64,000 nucleotides of DNA from Hellea sp. (GTDB taxonomy: Bacteria; Pseudomonadota; Alphaproteobacteria; Caulobacterales; Maricaulaceae), in assembly GCA_020629545.1 (NCBI GenBank), contig JAHDDC010000004.1, forward strand, positions 1-64,000, given 5' to 3'. Shown here piece by piece: positions 34,308-42,968 of the stretch. Position 1 is the stretch's first letter. The number at the start of each line of letters is the position of its first letter. The notes beneath the pieces were generated by a model that saw only the letters and a program-made list of their open reading frames with translations, was not told the DNA's origin and searched no databases. A program made the position numbers and the translations under genes.

Positions 34308-35525
34308 CTAGGATAAAAAGTGCGCGGCCTTTTTTACAGCAGCGATAAGCCGATCCGCCTCGTCCAGCGTATTGTAAATACCAAAACTCGCTCGGGCCGT
34401 TGAATGAATGCCGAGACGGGTCATTAAGGGTTGTGTGCAGTGCTGTCCTGCCCGAACGGCGACCCCATATTTATCCAGGATCTGAGCGACATCATGAGCA
34501 TGCGCGCCTTCCAAATTAAAAGAAAGAACACTCCCTTTTTCAGGTGCATCACCAACTAAGCGAAATGAATTGATATCCCGAAGCCCATCAAGCGCGTGAT
34601 AATACACCGCCATTTCGTGCTGATGAATATCAGCCGGGTCATATTGACGATACCATTTGATTGCCGCGCCGAGACCGATCGCCTCTAATATCGGCGGAGT
34701 TCCGGCCTCAAACTTATGGGGCGCATCATTATAGGTCACGCGGTCTTCGAACACATCTTCGATCATTTCGCCGCCGCCATTAAACGGCTGTAGACGATTC
34801 AGCATCTCTAAAGAACCGTAAAGCGCGCCGATAGCTGTCGGGCCATAGAGCTTGTGGCCTGTCATACAAAAAAAGTCGACGCCGAGGTCCTGAACATTGA
34901 TGGGCATATGAACGGCCGCCTGCGTGCCGTCGACGACAAAAACGGCGCCCGTGCTTTTAACCCAAGGCGCGATGGTCTTGATCGGATTAATCGTTCCCAG
35001 CACATTTGACATGTGAACAAGCGAAACGACTTTAGTCTTGGCGCTTAACATGGATTTGAGCGCATCTGTGTCGAGCACGCCATTGTCGAGGACGGGCACA
35101 AATCTGATTACCGCCCCCTTACGTTCGCGCAGGAAATGCCAGGGAACAATATTGGAGTGATGCTCCATTTGCGAAATGATGATCTCATCGCCGGCCTCAA
35201 TCTCCTCCATCAGGCCATAAGCCACCAGATTAAGGGCTTCTGTTGCGCCGCGCGTGAAGACGATATTGTCTACTTTTGGCGCGCCGAGAAAATCAGCTAC
35301 CGTCTGGCGTGCCCCTTCATAGGCGGCTGTAGTTTCATTTGCCATCGTGTGAAGACCACGGTGAACATTCGCATAGGATGTTTCCATTTGCGATTTCATT
35401 GCGTCTATTACGGCGAGCGGTTTCTGGGCACTCGCAGCATTATCCAGATAGGCTAAAGGCTGCTCATTTATGTCCCGGTTCAATATCGGAAACTGGGCGC
35501 GTATGGCCTCAACATCAAACGTCAT
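34308..35525 (-). CDS. sufS: SufS-type (group II) cysteine desulfurase
   Basis: A 405-residue PLP enzyme. The PLP-binding Lys is in CMTGHKLYGPTAIGALYG, and the persulfide Cys is in RAGQHCTQPLMTRLG, the group II loop. Other marks are LDNAASAQKP and QMEHHSNIVPW. It mobilises sulfur from cysteine for SufBCD. It overlaps the end of sufD by 11 bases. No sufE is visible in this operon. It is the second desulfurase in the operon beside the NifS-like one at the start. Confidence 0.95.
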   Translation of the reverse strand: MTFDVEAIRAQFPILNRDINEQPLAYLDNAASAQKPLAVIDAMKSQMETSYANVHRGLHTMANETTAAYEGARQTVADFLGAPKVDNIVFTRGATEALNLVAYGLMEEIEAGDEIIISQMEHHSNIVPWHFLRERKGAVIRFVPVLDNGVLDTDALKSMLSAKTKVVSLVHMSNVLGTINPIKTIAPWVKSTGAVFVVDGTQAAVHMPINVQDLGVDFFCMTGHKLYGPTAIGALYGSLEMLNRLQPFNGGGEMIEDVFEDRVTYNDAPHKFEAGTPPILEAIGLGAAIKWYRQYDPADIHQHEMAVYYHALDGLRDINSFRLVGDAPEKGSVLSFNLEGAHAHDVAQILDKYGVAVRAGQHCTQPLMTRLGIHSTARASFGIYNTLDEADRLIAAVKKAAHFLS

Positions 35526-36567
35526 AAGATGTCTCCAGCCATTTAGTGATTTGTGTACGCAAAGAGGTTTTCAAATCCTCGTCGGCCAAATCATCAAATA
35601 CATCTGCTATAAAGGCTTCGGTCAACATAGCTTTAGCGCGAGATAGCGGGATACCGCGCTGGCGCATATAAAACAGAGCGCTTTCATCAAGCGCGCCAAT
35701 GGTATTGCCGTGGGCGCAAGCGACATCATCGGCGTAAATTTCAAGCTCCGGCTTGGCGCGAATTTCGGCGCGGTCCGATAGCATTAGCGCGTCGTGACGC
35801 ATCTCCGCGTCAGTATGCTGTGCATCTTTCGCGACAAGGAATTTGCCTTGAAAAACGCCTTTGGCTTTATCCGTGACAACGCCTTTGACGGCCTGCCGTA
35901 TGACGCAATTCGGATGTTTCAAATCTGTATGACTAGTCAAATCGGTGTGCCGTTTCCCCGATAAAAGATAGGCTCCGTTCATCTGGGCCTCAATCCCCTC
36001 GCCTTCGCCATAAAGCCGGGTTTCGAGCCGGGTCAGCGCGCCACCAAAACTCAGAATGTATTGCTCCAGCTTGGCATCAGCTTCGGCTGCGACACATGTC
36101 GTTGATATCCGTGTCATATCATCGGGGTCATTTTGAACGACTATACGGGTCAGTTTTGCGCCCTCGGCCAGATGGATATTCATATCGATATTTGCAAAAG
36201 CCGCAGCGCTGCCTTTATGGTGTTCAATCAAGGATATCTCGGCGCCCTTGTCGACCATTATAGCTATGCGGGCATGGCCTAATTGTAAGTCTTCGATCAC
36301 TAGGCTTTCTGTAGGTTTAGCGCCGGGCGGAGCGTAAATGTTCCAGCTCTCCCCCGCAAAGCTTCGAGCCAGACTCCCCATGACATGATCTGACGGATGT
36401 CCCTGTCCAGTTGTTATTTTTATACCCTCTGGCGGCGTAAACCGCGGGGTCATAACAGAGGTCATACCAATGGCGACATCAGAGACGGCGCGGCGGACAT
36501 CTGTCCATTTCCACGCCTCCATCCGCCGATGGGGGAGTTGTTCGGATATGGCCGAGTTAAGCGGCAT
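35515..36567 (-). CDS. sufD: SufD, Fe-S scaffold complex subunit
   Basis: A 350-residue SufB/SufD-family protein: beta-helix core, then the conserved C-terminal block (AEIRAKPELEIYADDVACAH, GNTIGALDESALFYMRQRGI). The frame is open from 36675, but the first 36 codons lie inside sufC; ATG 36567 (MPLNSAIS) gives a normal N-terminus with WKWTDVR near residue 20. It forms the SufBC2D scaffold with its neighbours. It overlaps sufC by 11 bases and sufS by 11 bases, pointing to translational coupling and defined stoichiometry. Confidence 0.92.
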   Translation of the reverse strand: MPLNSAISEQLPHRRMEAWKWTDVRRAVSDVAIGMTSVMTPRFTPPEGIKITTGQGHPSDHVMGSLARSFAGESWNIYAPPGAKPTESLVIEDLQLGHARIAIMVDKGAEISLIEHHKGSAAAFANIDMNIHLAEGAKLTRIVVQNDPDDMTRISTTCVAAEADAKLEQYILSFGGALTRLETRLYGEGEGIEAQMNGAYLLSGKRHTDLTSHTDLKHPNCVIRQAVKGVVTDKAKGVFQGKFLVAKDAQHTDAEMRHDALMLSDRAEIRAKPELEIYADDVACAHGNTIGALDESALFYMRQRGIPLSRAKAMLTEAFIADVFDDLADEDLKTSLRTQITKWLETSYDV

Positions 36568-37303
36568 ATTTATCGTAGCCTTCCTTCTCAAGACGTTTCG
36601 CAAAATCGGCGTCGCCGGAGGCCGCGATCTTTCCACCAGCCAGAACGTGCACTCTATCCGGTGTGATGTAATCAAGCAGGCGTTGATAATGGGTGATGAT
36701 CAACATGCCGCGTTCCGGCGAGCGCAGCGAATTAACGCCGTCAGCAACTATCCGCAGGGCGTCAACATCTAGTCCGCTATCAGTCTCGTCCATCACAATA
36801 AAAGACGGCTCGAGCATCATCATCTGGAATATCTCCATACGCTTCTTCTCACCGCCGGAAAATCCGACATTGAGCGGACGCCGTAGCATCTCTGGCTTGA
36901 TCTTTAGTTCCTTGGCAAGCGCTTTGGCTTTTTTAAGAAATTCCGGCGCGGTCATTTCGTCTTGGCCCCTTGCTTTGAGCTGCGCGTTAACCGCTGTTTT
37001 CAGGAATGTCATGGTTGGCACGCCCGGAATCTCCAGCGGATATTGGAAAGACAGGAAAAGGCCAGATGCCGCTCGCTCTTCTGGATCCATATCTAATAAG
37101 TTTTCGCCGCCCAGTTCCACAGTGCCATCTGTGACCTCATAGCCGTCACGGCCTGTAAGGACATAAGATAGGGTTGATTTTCCGGCCCCATTAGGTCCCA
37201 TAATCGCATGAACTTCGCCGGCCGGAATTTCCAGAGATAACCCCGTAATAATCGGGCTCTGCGCCTCACCAACAACGGCGTGTAAATTATTGATTTTTAA
37301 CAT
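36557..37303 (-). CDS. sufC: SufC, ATPase of the SufBCD scaffold
   Basis: A 248-residue ABC ATPase: Walker A MGPNGAGKSTL, signature VGFSGGEKKRMEIFQ, Walker B FIVMDETDSGLDVDAL and switch His in ITHYQRLL, all typical of SufC. It powers cluster assembly on SufB-SufD in the cytoplasm. It starts 97 bases downstream of the RidA gene that separates it from sufB. Confidence 0.95.
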   Translation of the reverse strand: MLKINNLHAVVGEAQSPIITGLSLEIPAGEVHAIMGPNGAGKSTLSYVLTGRDGYEVTDGTVELGGENLLDMDPEERAASGLFLSFQYPLEIPGVPTMTFLKTAVNAQLKARGQDEMTAPEFLKKAKALAKELKIKPEMLRRPLNVGFSGGEKKRMEIFQMMMLEPSFIVMDETDSGLDVDALRIVADGVNSLRSPERGMLIITHYQRLLDYITPDRVHVLAGGKIAASGDADFAKRLEKEGYDKYAA

Positions 37304-37400
37304 AAAGGTATCTCAAGGAAATGTTTTTGACTTGGGAGTTCATTCACCTCTTCGCGTGAAATTCGATACTGTGAATCGAATTTTGAATCACGCTTGATGC

Positions 37401-37823
37401 TCACCCCTTAAACGCCGTGACTTCGATTTCGATTTTCATTTTGGGATCGACCATGCCGGCTATGACCATAGTTGCCGCGGGCAGGATGTTCCCGAAATGG
37501 TTTTGAATAACCGGTAGAACTTTTTTGATATATTTCCGATCAGATACTGTATATTGAACACGGATCGTGTGACCGAGCTCGAACCCGCCCTCTTTCATGG
37601 CAGCCATGATATTCGAGAATGTGTTCTGCGCTTGCTGCGCCGCTGACTCTGGCAGTTCACCCTTGGTGTAATCATAGCCAACTGTGCCAGAGACAAAGCA
37701 CCAATCGCCTTGCACGACGGCGCGGGACATGGCGTAATTTTTTTCGCCTTCCGACAGGGATATCAGACGCCGTTTAGGGGCCTTACTTTTAGCTGTTGTT
37801 TTTGTTGTAGCTTTCTTAGCCAT
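37401..37823 (-). CDS. RidA-family protein inserted in the suf operon
   Basis: A 140-residue RidA-like protein with an unusual basic N-terminal tail (KKATTKTTAKSKAPKRR, first 20 residues). The core shows VVQGDWCFVSGTVGYDYTKG, AAQQAQNTFSNIMAAMKEGG and the C-terminal PAATMVIAGMVDPKMKIEIE. The catalytic Arg of deaminating RidA proteins is not evident: PAATMV stands where P-A-R-S/T is usual, so a different activity or a binding role is likely. It lies between sufB and sufC with gaps of about 90 bases on each side, and a REP-like palindrome precedes it. RidA protects PLP enzymes in general; any link to the two PLP desulfurases here is inference. Confidence 0.82.
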   Translation of the reverse strand: MAKKATTKTTAKSKAPKRRLISLSEGEKNYAMSRAVVQGDWCFVSGTVGYDYTKGELPESAAQQAQNTFSNIMAAMKEGGFELGHTIRVQYTVSDRKYIKKVLPVIQNHFGNILPAATMVIAGMVDPKMKIEIEVTAFKG

Positions 37824-37842
37824 TTTTCTTCCTTTTAATTTC

Positions 37843-37867
37843 GCTCATCCTCGCGAAAGCGGGGATC
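37843..37867. repeat. REP-like palindromic element
   Basis: CATCCTCGCGAAAGCGGGGATC: a 6-base stem (one G-T pair) around a GAAA loop, with GAT(C)/CATC flanks. This closely resembles the short dispersed palindrome common between genes in many proteobacterial genomes (from memory). It lies between sufB and the RidA gene and has no T-tract. Only this one copy was noticed in the window. Confidence 0.5.
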
Positions 37868-37913
37868 TGAACATTTATACCAATTATTTAAGATGGGCGG
37901 GATGTTAAAATAA

Positions 37914-39416
37914 TCACCCTACACTTCCCTCCAAACTAATCGCCACCAGCTTCTGAGCTTCAACCGCAAATTCCATAGGGAGTTCCTGGAGCACTTCGCG
38001 GCAGAACCCATTGACGAGGAGCGCAACGGCTTCCTCTTCATTGAGGCCCCGTTGACGGCAATAAAACAGCTGATCGTCCGAAAGCTTTGACGTTGTGGCC
38101 TCATGCTCAAACTGTGCTGTTGGAGTATCGCTTTCGACATAAGGCACCGTATGGGCGCCGCAATCATTGCCAATCAGCAGGCTATCGCACTGGGTAAAGT
38201 TTCTTGCGCCGACAGCTTTGCGGTGGGCACTGACCAGGCCGCGATAGGTGGAGTTGGATTTCCCCGCGCTAATCCCCTTAGAGATAACTCTGGATTTCGT
38301 GTTCTTACCAAGATGGATCATCTTTGTGCCCGTATCAGCCTGTTGATGTCCGTTTGTGATGGCAATCGAATAAAACTCGCCCTGGCTGTCATCTCCGCGC
38401 AAAATGCAAGACGGGTATTTCCAGGTCACAGCAGAGCCAGTTTCGACTTGTGTCCAGCTGACTTTGGAGTTTTTGCCCCGGCAATCAGCCCGCTTGGTCA
38501 CGAAATTATAGACCCCGCCCTTACCTTCGCTATCGCCGGGCCACCAGTTTTGCACGGTTGAGTATTTTACCTCTGCATCGTCATGGACGATAATTTCGAC
38601 AATGGCTGCATGGAGCTGATTTTCATCGCGCATAGGCGCAGTGCAGCCTTCCAGATAGGACACGTAAGAGCCTTTATCGGCAATGATCAGCGTCCGCTCG
38701 AACTGTCCCGTTCCCTGCGCGTTCATCCGGAAATAGGTGGACAACTCCATAGGGCAACGTACGCCCGGCGGAATGTAAACAAATGACCCGTCCGAAAAGA
38801 CAGCATTATTGAGAGTGGCGTAATAATTATCCGTAACTGGCACGACAGAGCCCATATATTTGCGGACCAGCTCGGGATGCTCTTTAACCGCTTCTGAGAA
38901 TGAGCAGAATATCACACCATGTTTGGCGAGTTCGTCTTTGAAGGTTGTGACAACCGACACGCTATCAAAAACGGCGTCAACAGCGACCTTAGGCGCACCT
39001 TCAACACCCGCCAGAACCTCTTGTTCTTTAAGGGAAATTCCAAGTTTGTTATAGACTTCAAGGATCTCCGGATCGACCTCATCGAGGGATTTCGGCCCCT
39101 CCTTTTTGATGGGCGAAGCATAGTAATACATGTCTTGAAAATCGATTTCCGGATAGTCAACCATGGCCCATTCCGGTTCTTTGAGCGTGAGCCAACGGCG
39201 ATAGGCTTCTAGACGCCATTCTAGCAGCCATTCCGGTTCGTCTTTTTTCTCGGAAATAAACCGGACGATATCTTCATTTAGGCCTTTGGGCGCAAACTCT
39301 TGCTCGATATCTGAATCAAAACCATATTTATATTTATCGGATTCTAACGCACGAACACCCTCTACGGTCTCGGAATCGATACTGTCTTTAACGCGAATGT
39401 CATTAGGTTCACTCAT
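37914..39416 (-). CDS. sufB: SufB, Fe-S scaffold complex subunit
   Basis: A 500-residue protein of full family length. Conserved segments include [16 protein letters not shown], the [20 protein letters not shown] region, [20 protein letters not shown], and the C-terminal [20 protein letters not shown]. It is the scaffold on which the cluster forms, with SufC and SufD. It overlaps the upstream desulfurase by four bases, so it is translated in coupling with it. Confidence 0.96.
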   Translation of the reverse strand: MSEPNDIRVKDSIDSETVEGVRALESDKYKYGFDSDIEQEFAPKGLNEDIVRFISEKKDEPEWLLEWRLEAYRRWLTLKEPEWAMVDYPEIDFQDMYYYASPIKKEGPKSLDEVDPEILEVYNKLGISLKEQEVLAGVEGAPKVAVDAVFDSVSVVTTFKDELAKHGVIFCSFSEAVKEHPELVRKYMGSVVPVTDNYYATLNNAVFSDGSFVYIPPGVRCPMELSTYFRMNAQGTGQFERTLIIADKGSYVSYLEGCTAPMRDENQLHAAIVEIIVHDDAEVKYSTVQNWWPGDSEGKGGVYNFVTKRADCRGKNSKVSWTQVETGSAVTWKYPSCILRGDDSQGEFYSIAITNGHQQADTGTKMIHLGKNTKSRVISKGISAGKSNSTYRGLVSAHRKAVGARNFTQCDSLLIGNDCGAHTVPYVESDTPTAQFEHEATTSKLSDDQLFYCRQRGLNEEEAVALLVNGFCREVLQELPMEFAVEAQKLVAISLEGSVG

Positions 39417-40540
39417 GAAGCAACTTTCAGATTAGAGCGATTGATTTTTCGGATTTTGGCCCAGGCTGTCAGGAAGGCTTCCGCCTCTTCCATCGTGCTG
39501 TTATATCCCAGAGAAATCCGTATTGCGCCCTGCGGCGCATCGTCCAAGCGGCCCATGGCTGAGAGGGCTTTTGACGCATCGGTTTTACCAGACGAACAGG
39601 CCATGCCGCGCGACACCGAAATCCCTTCAATATCGAGGGACATCATCAATGTCATAGAACTAGCATCCGGTACCGCAAAAAACGATGTATTGGGAAGACG
39701 TTCGGACTCTTTGCCAAAAATCGCTAGGGATGGTTCCATTTGTAAAAGGTTCTTTTCAATATAATCGCGTATCTCTTTGATATCACTCAAATTATCAGCC
39801 GATTTGACAGCAGCACCAAAGCCAGCAATTCCCGCGACATTCAATGTTCCTGCACGGCGACGTCTCTCTTGCCCGCCGCCGGTTAAGTGGGACGCATAAG
39901 GCGCATCTGCTGCAACATAAAGCGCGCCGACACCCATAGGGCCGCCAATCTTATGAGCCGATACGGCCATATAGTCTGGTACGCACATAAACTCGATCTT
40001 GCCAAGAGCTTGAACCGCATCGATCAAGATAAGCCCGTTTGCAGCGCGAACCATTTCTATGACTCGCGCACACTCCTGTATTACCCCAGTTTCGCTGTTT
40101 ACAGCAGGCATAGACACAAAAGGACGCCCATCAACCGGGTCCCAGGCCGCAAGTTTGGCTTCGAGCCATTCAATATTTAACAGGCCACTGGCTAAAGCAG
40201 GGATAAATTCTACATTTTCTCCGAAACGCTCTGCCGCGCTTTGAGTCGCAGGATGATCAAGTGATGAGATTAAAAGCCGCTTGCACCCCGCCGAAACAGC
40301 AGAATAAATCGCTGTGTTGTCGCTTTCTGTGCCGCCGCCAGTAAAGATGATATCTTGCGCGCACAGTCCAAGCTTTATGCCTAGCGCTTCACGGGCGTCC
40401 GATATCAGGTTGCGAGCCGCGCGGCCGTGACCATGCTGAGCCGACGCATTCCCGATCACTGACATAGCATGTGCGACAGCCTCAATCACTTCGGGACGAG
40501 CCGGAGATGTCGCGTTATGATCGAAATAGATCCGGCTCAT
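39413..40540 (-). CDS. NifS/IscS-like (group I) cysteine desulfurase
   Basis: A 375-residue PLP enzyme. [14 protein letters not shown] opens the fold, the PLP Lys is in [18 protein letters not shown], and the active Cys is in [12 protein letters not shown], the flexible-loop form of group I. It is separate from SufS in the same operon. Such an extra NifS-like gene between the Rrf2 regulator and sufB is common in alphaproteobacteria; it may supply sulfur for other pathways or act as the main donor. It overlaps both neighbours by four bases. Confidence 0.92.
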   Translation of the reverse strand: MSRIYFDHNATSPARPEVIEAVAHAMSVIGNASAQHGHGRAARNLISDAREALGIKLGLCAQDIIFTGGGTESDNTAIYSAVSAGCKRLLISSLDHPATQSAAERFGENVEFIPALASGLLNIEWLEAKLAAWDPVDGRPFVSMPAVNSETGVIQECARVIEMVRAANGLILIDAVQALGKIEFMCVPDYMAVSAHKIGGPMGVGALYVAADAPYASHLTGGGQERRRRAGTLNVAGIAGFGAAVKSADNLSDIKEIRDYIEKNLLQMEPSLAIFGKESERLPNTSFFAVPDASSMTLMMSLDIEGISVSRGMACSSGKTDASKALSAMGRLDDAPQGAIRISLGYNSTMEEAEAFLTAWAKIRKINRSNLKVAS

Positions 40541-40971
40541 TCTACCGCCTCAGGCAGCGCAATATTTTGCTGAACCACATCATCGACAGATACTTTGGCT
40601 AAAAAGGTCTCAATATGGGCTTCAAGCGCGTCCCAAAGTGAGTGGGTCATGCATTGTGTCGTGTGGCCTGTGCAATGAATTTTTGTCTCAGGCGTACAGC
40701 CATGGAGTTTGATGTCTTCATCAACAGCCGAGATGATCGCACCGAGTTTCATAGCGCCAGGCTCCATCGATAAGCTGTAGCCGCCAGCAGTGCCTCGGTG
40801 ACTCTTCACCAAACCCGCCTTGCGCATTTTACCAAATAACTGCTCGAGATAAGATAGAGAGATGCTCTGCCGCTGGGATATTTCAGACAAAGCGACGACA
40901 GAATCTGGCCCTTGCGCGGCCAAATCCGTGATTGCCATAATGGCGTATCGTCCTTTTGCAGTCAGTTTCAC
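40537..40971 (-). CDS. iscR: Rrf2-family regulator, IscR-like
   Basis: A 144-residue Rrf2 protein. The N-terminal winged helix starts MKLTAKGRYAIMAITDLAAQ and contains the recognition segment QRQSISLSYLEQLFGKMRKA. Three cysteines (LHGCTPETKIHC ... TQCMTH) lie at the cluster site with spacings of 7 and 6, close to IscR. It would sense the cell's Fe-S status and repress the suf operon when it carries a cluster. A type-1 IscR-like palindrome overlaps the putative promoter upstream. First gene of the operon, overlapping the desulfurase by four bases. Confidence 0.9.
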   Translation of the reverse strand: MKLTAKGRYAIMAITDLAAQGPDSVVALSEISQRQSISLSYLEQLFGKMRKAGLVKSHRGTAGGYSLSMEPGAMKLGAIISAVDEDIKLHGCTPETKIHCTGHTTQCMTHSLWDALEAHIETFLAKVSVDDVVQQNIALPEAVE

Positions 40972-41063
40972 CTGATATCTTCCTGTTTACGCAGATTTTT
41001 CTCGCTTTTTACAAATCGCTTTGTTAAACGCCCTCAACGTCGACTTAAGGGGGGTTACCTAGT

Positions 41064-41088
41064 AATCCCGACTTTTTTAGTCAAGATT
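41064..41088 (-). promoter_or_regulatory. IscR type-1 operator overlapping the suf operon promoter
   Basis: The core GACTTTTTTAGTC is a perfect inverted repeat (GACT-N5-AGTC), extended by CCC on one side and AA on the other, matching the enterobacterial type-1 IscR consensus as I remember it. On the minus strand it overlaps TTGACT (41079-41084), which is followed after 17 bases by TAGGTA as a weak -10. This places it where a repressor would block the iscR-suf promoter, about 95 bases before the iscR start. Confidence 0.75.
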
Positions 41089-41112
41089 AAAATTAAGCAT
41101 AAAGAGAGCTAA

Positions 41113-41793
41113 ATGCCAGAAGTCATTTTCGCCGGACCGGAAGGTCGTCTCGAAGGACGTTATCATCCGTCCGATGACCCAGCGGCGCCGTGCGCCCTGA
41201 TCCTGTCACCCCACCCCAAAGCGGGCGGTCATATGGATCACCGAATTCCTGTTACGATGTATGAACAATACAAAGCGCGGGGCTTTTCAGTCTTGCGGTT
41301 TAATTTTCGGGGTATCGGACGTTCGGTTGGGACCTATGACAATGGTCAGGGCGAATTGCAAGACGCAGCCTATGCGTTGGATTGGATGCAAAGCTTTAAC
41401 CAGAATGCGCCGTTCTCCTGGGTCTCAGGCTACTCTTTTGGGGCCTGGATTGGGATGCAGCTACTGATGCGCCGGCCAGAGGTCGCCGGATTTATCTCCA
41501 TGTCATTGCCAACCAACACCTATGATTTTGCTTTCCTGGCCCCTTGCCCTGCCTCAGGGCTGGTTACATATGGCAGTGAAGACCCTATTGTTCCTGCAGA
41601 TGACGTTGACCGCGTGATTGAGCGTATCCGGGTACAGAAAGGTAAAATTATCAGCACCCACCGAATAGAAGGTGCAGATCATTTCTATACGGATCATCTG
41701 GATGAAGCCATGGATGTAATCGACGATTATCTTGATGAGCACCTAGACGATATGTACTGTCCGGCCCGAACACCGAGATTGTCTGCGGAGTAA
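41113..41793 (+). CDS. Alpha/beta-fold hydrolase
   Basis: A 226-residue hydrolase. Nucleophile elbow GYSFGAWIG, the early HPKAGGHMDHR, and NFRGIGRSVG are typical of a bacterial group of small alpha/beta hydrolases with a C-terminal His (GADHFYTDHL) and Asp (GSEDPIVPADD). Substrate unknown. ATG 41113 follows AAAGAGAG. It is divergent from the suf operon and ends directly against anmK on the other strand. Confidence 0.88.
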   Translation: MPEVIFAGPEGRLEGRYHPSDDPAAPCALILSPHPKAGGHMDHRIPVTMYEQYKARGFSVLRFNFRGIGRSVGTYDNGQGELQDAAYALDWMQSFNQNAPFSWVSGYSFGAWIGMQLLMRRPEVAGFISMSLPTNTYDFAFLAPCPASGLVTYGSEDPIVPADDVDRVIERIRVQKGKIISTHRIEGADHFYTDHLDEAMDVIDDYLDEHLDDMYCPARTPRLSAE

Positions 41794-42903
41794 TTATGGC
41801 GCTTTAGCGATCCGCCCGCCAACCATTGGCTTTGGAACGCCGGTCGTATCAGGAAATGAAATCGGCAGTCCTATCTTTGTTCTGACAGCAAAATAAGCTA
41901 TGGCCTGTGCCTCGATGTCGTCCCCCATCCAGCCCACATCCTCGGCTGATTTCACGGGGAAATTCATCATCCTGCTTAAAAGACTCATGACATGGTGGTT
42001 CTTTCGACCACCTCCGCAAACAATCATCTGATCCGGTTCTAAGCCGATTTTCAGTAATGTGTGCAGCACAGACGCCACACAAAACAAGGATAAAGTTGCC
42101 GCCCCATCTTCGATAGACTTACCTTTAATATCGTCCAAAACATCAAAATCATAACGATCTGCGGATTTGGGCCCAGATGACCTGAAAAACTCGATATCTT
42201 TGAGCCAAGTCTCAACTTGCTTGAGATCCACTTTGCCTTGACTTGAAAATGCCCCGTCTTTGTCGAATTCATGCCCGTGCTGATTCATCCAGCTATCCAG
42301 CGGTCCGTTTGCGGGGCCTGTATCAGAAGCCTTCATACCATTTTCTGATATTAAGGTGAAATTGCCGACGCCGCCCAAATTTAAAACGACGATATTGCCC
42401 GTAAGCTTAGAAAATTCGCACAAGGCCTTGTGGTATATTGGCGCGAGCGGAGCGCCCTCGCCCCCAGCCTCCACATCAGCTGTTCGAAAATCGTAAGCAC
42501 ACGGCAGTTTAAATCTGTCTGCCAGTTTTTGACCGCGCCCAAGCTGCAAAGTCTTACCGATAACACCTTTCTGCGGAGGACGATGCAGGACGGTCTGGCC
42601 ATGATATCCAATTATATCGCAGGTTTGCTTTTCAAGTACATGCTGTACTGCCAAAATGTGAAGCTTGTCGATGAGATCTTCAGCGATATCCAACCTGCCC
42701 GGCCTTGGACCTTCGAAACGCCACTTCAAGGCGGCCCTAATCGCCCGTTCCAGCTTTGTTTTATGTCTTTTGGCGTAGTTATAGGTTGATGCATGCCCGA
42801 ATTCGAAAATGCGATCACCATCGGTCCGGATGATAGCTACATCAATTCCATCAAGCGAAGTACCGCTCATAAGTCCGAGTGCCGTATATATTTTTTTACT
42901 CAA
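41794..42903 (-). CDS. anmK: Anhydro-N-acetylmuramic acid kinase
   Basis: A 369-residue kinase of the ASKHA fold. The N-terminal phosphate loop GLMSGTSLDGIDVAIIRTD is diagnostic. GYHGQTVLHRPPQ, DFRTADVEAGGEGAPLAPIY and the C-terminal CGGGRKNHHVMSLL complete the family pattern. It cleaves and phosphorylates 1,6-anhydroMurNAc to MurNAc-6-phosphate in peptidoglycan recycling. It is divergent from tyrS across about 65 bases, the anmK/tyrS pairing seen in many alphaproteobacteria. Confidence 0.95.
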   Translation of the reverse strand: MSKKIYTALGLMSGTSLDGIDVAIIRTDGDRIFEFGHASTYNYAKRHKTKLERAIRAALKWRFEGPRPGRLDIAEDLIDKLHILAVQHVLEKQTCDIIGYHGQTVLHRPPQKGVIGKTLQLGRGQKLADRFKLPCAYDFRTADVEAGGEGAPLAPIYHKALCEFSKLTGNIVVLNLGGVGNFTLISENGMKASDTGPANGPLDSWMNQHGHEFDKDGAFSSQGKVDLKQVETWLKDIEFFRSSGPKSADRYDFDVLDDIKGKSIEDGAATLSLFCVASVLHTLLKIGLEPDQMIVCGGGRKNHHVMSLLSRMMNFPVKSAEDVGWMGDDIEAQAIAYFAVRTKIGLPISFPDTTGVPKPMVGGRIAKAP

Positions 42904-42968
42904 GCTTAACCTTTGACTTACGGAATCATGTTGGTAGAACCCGTCTTCGTTTCTATAAGGCCCGATTA

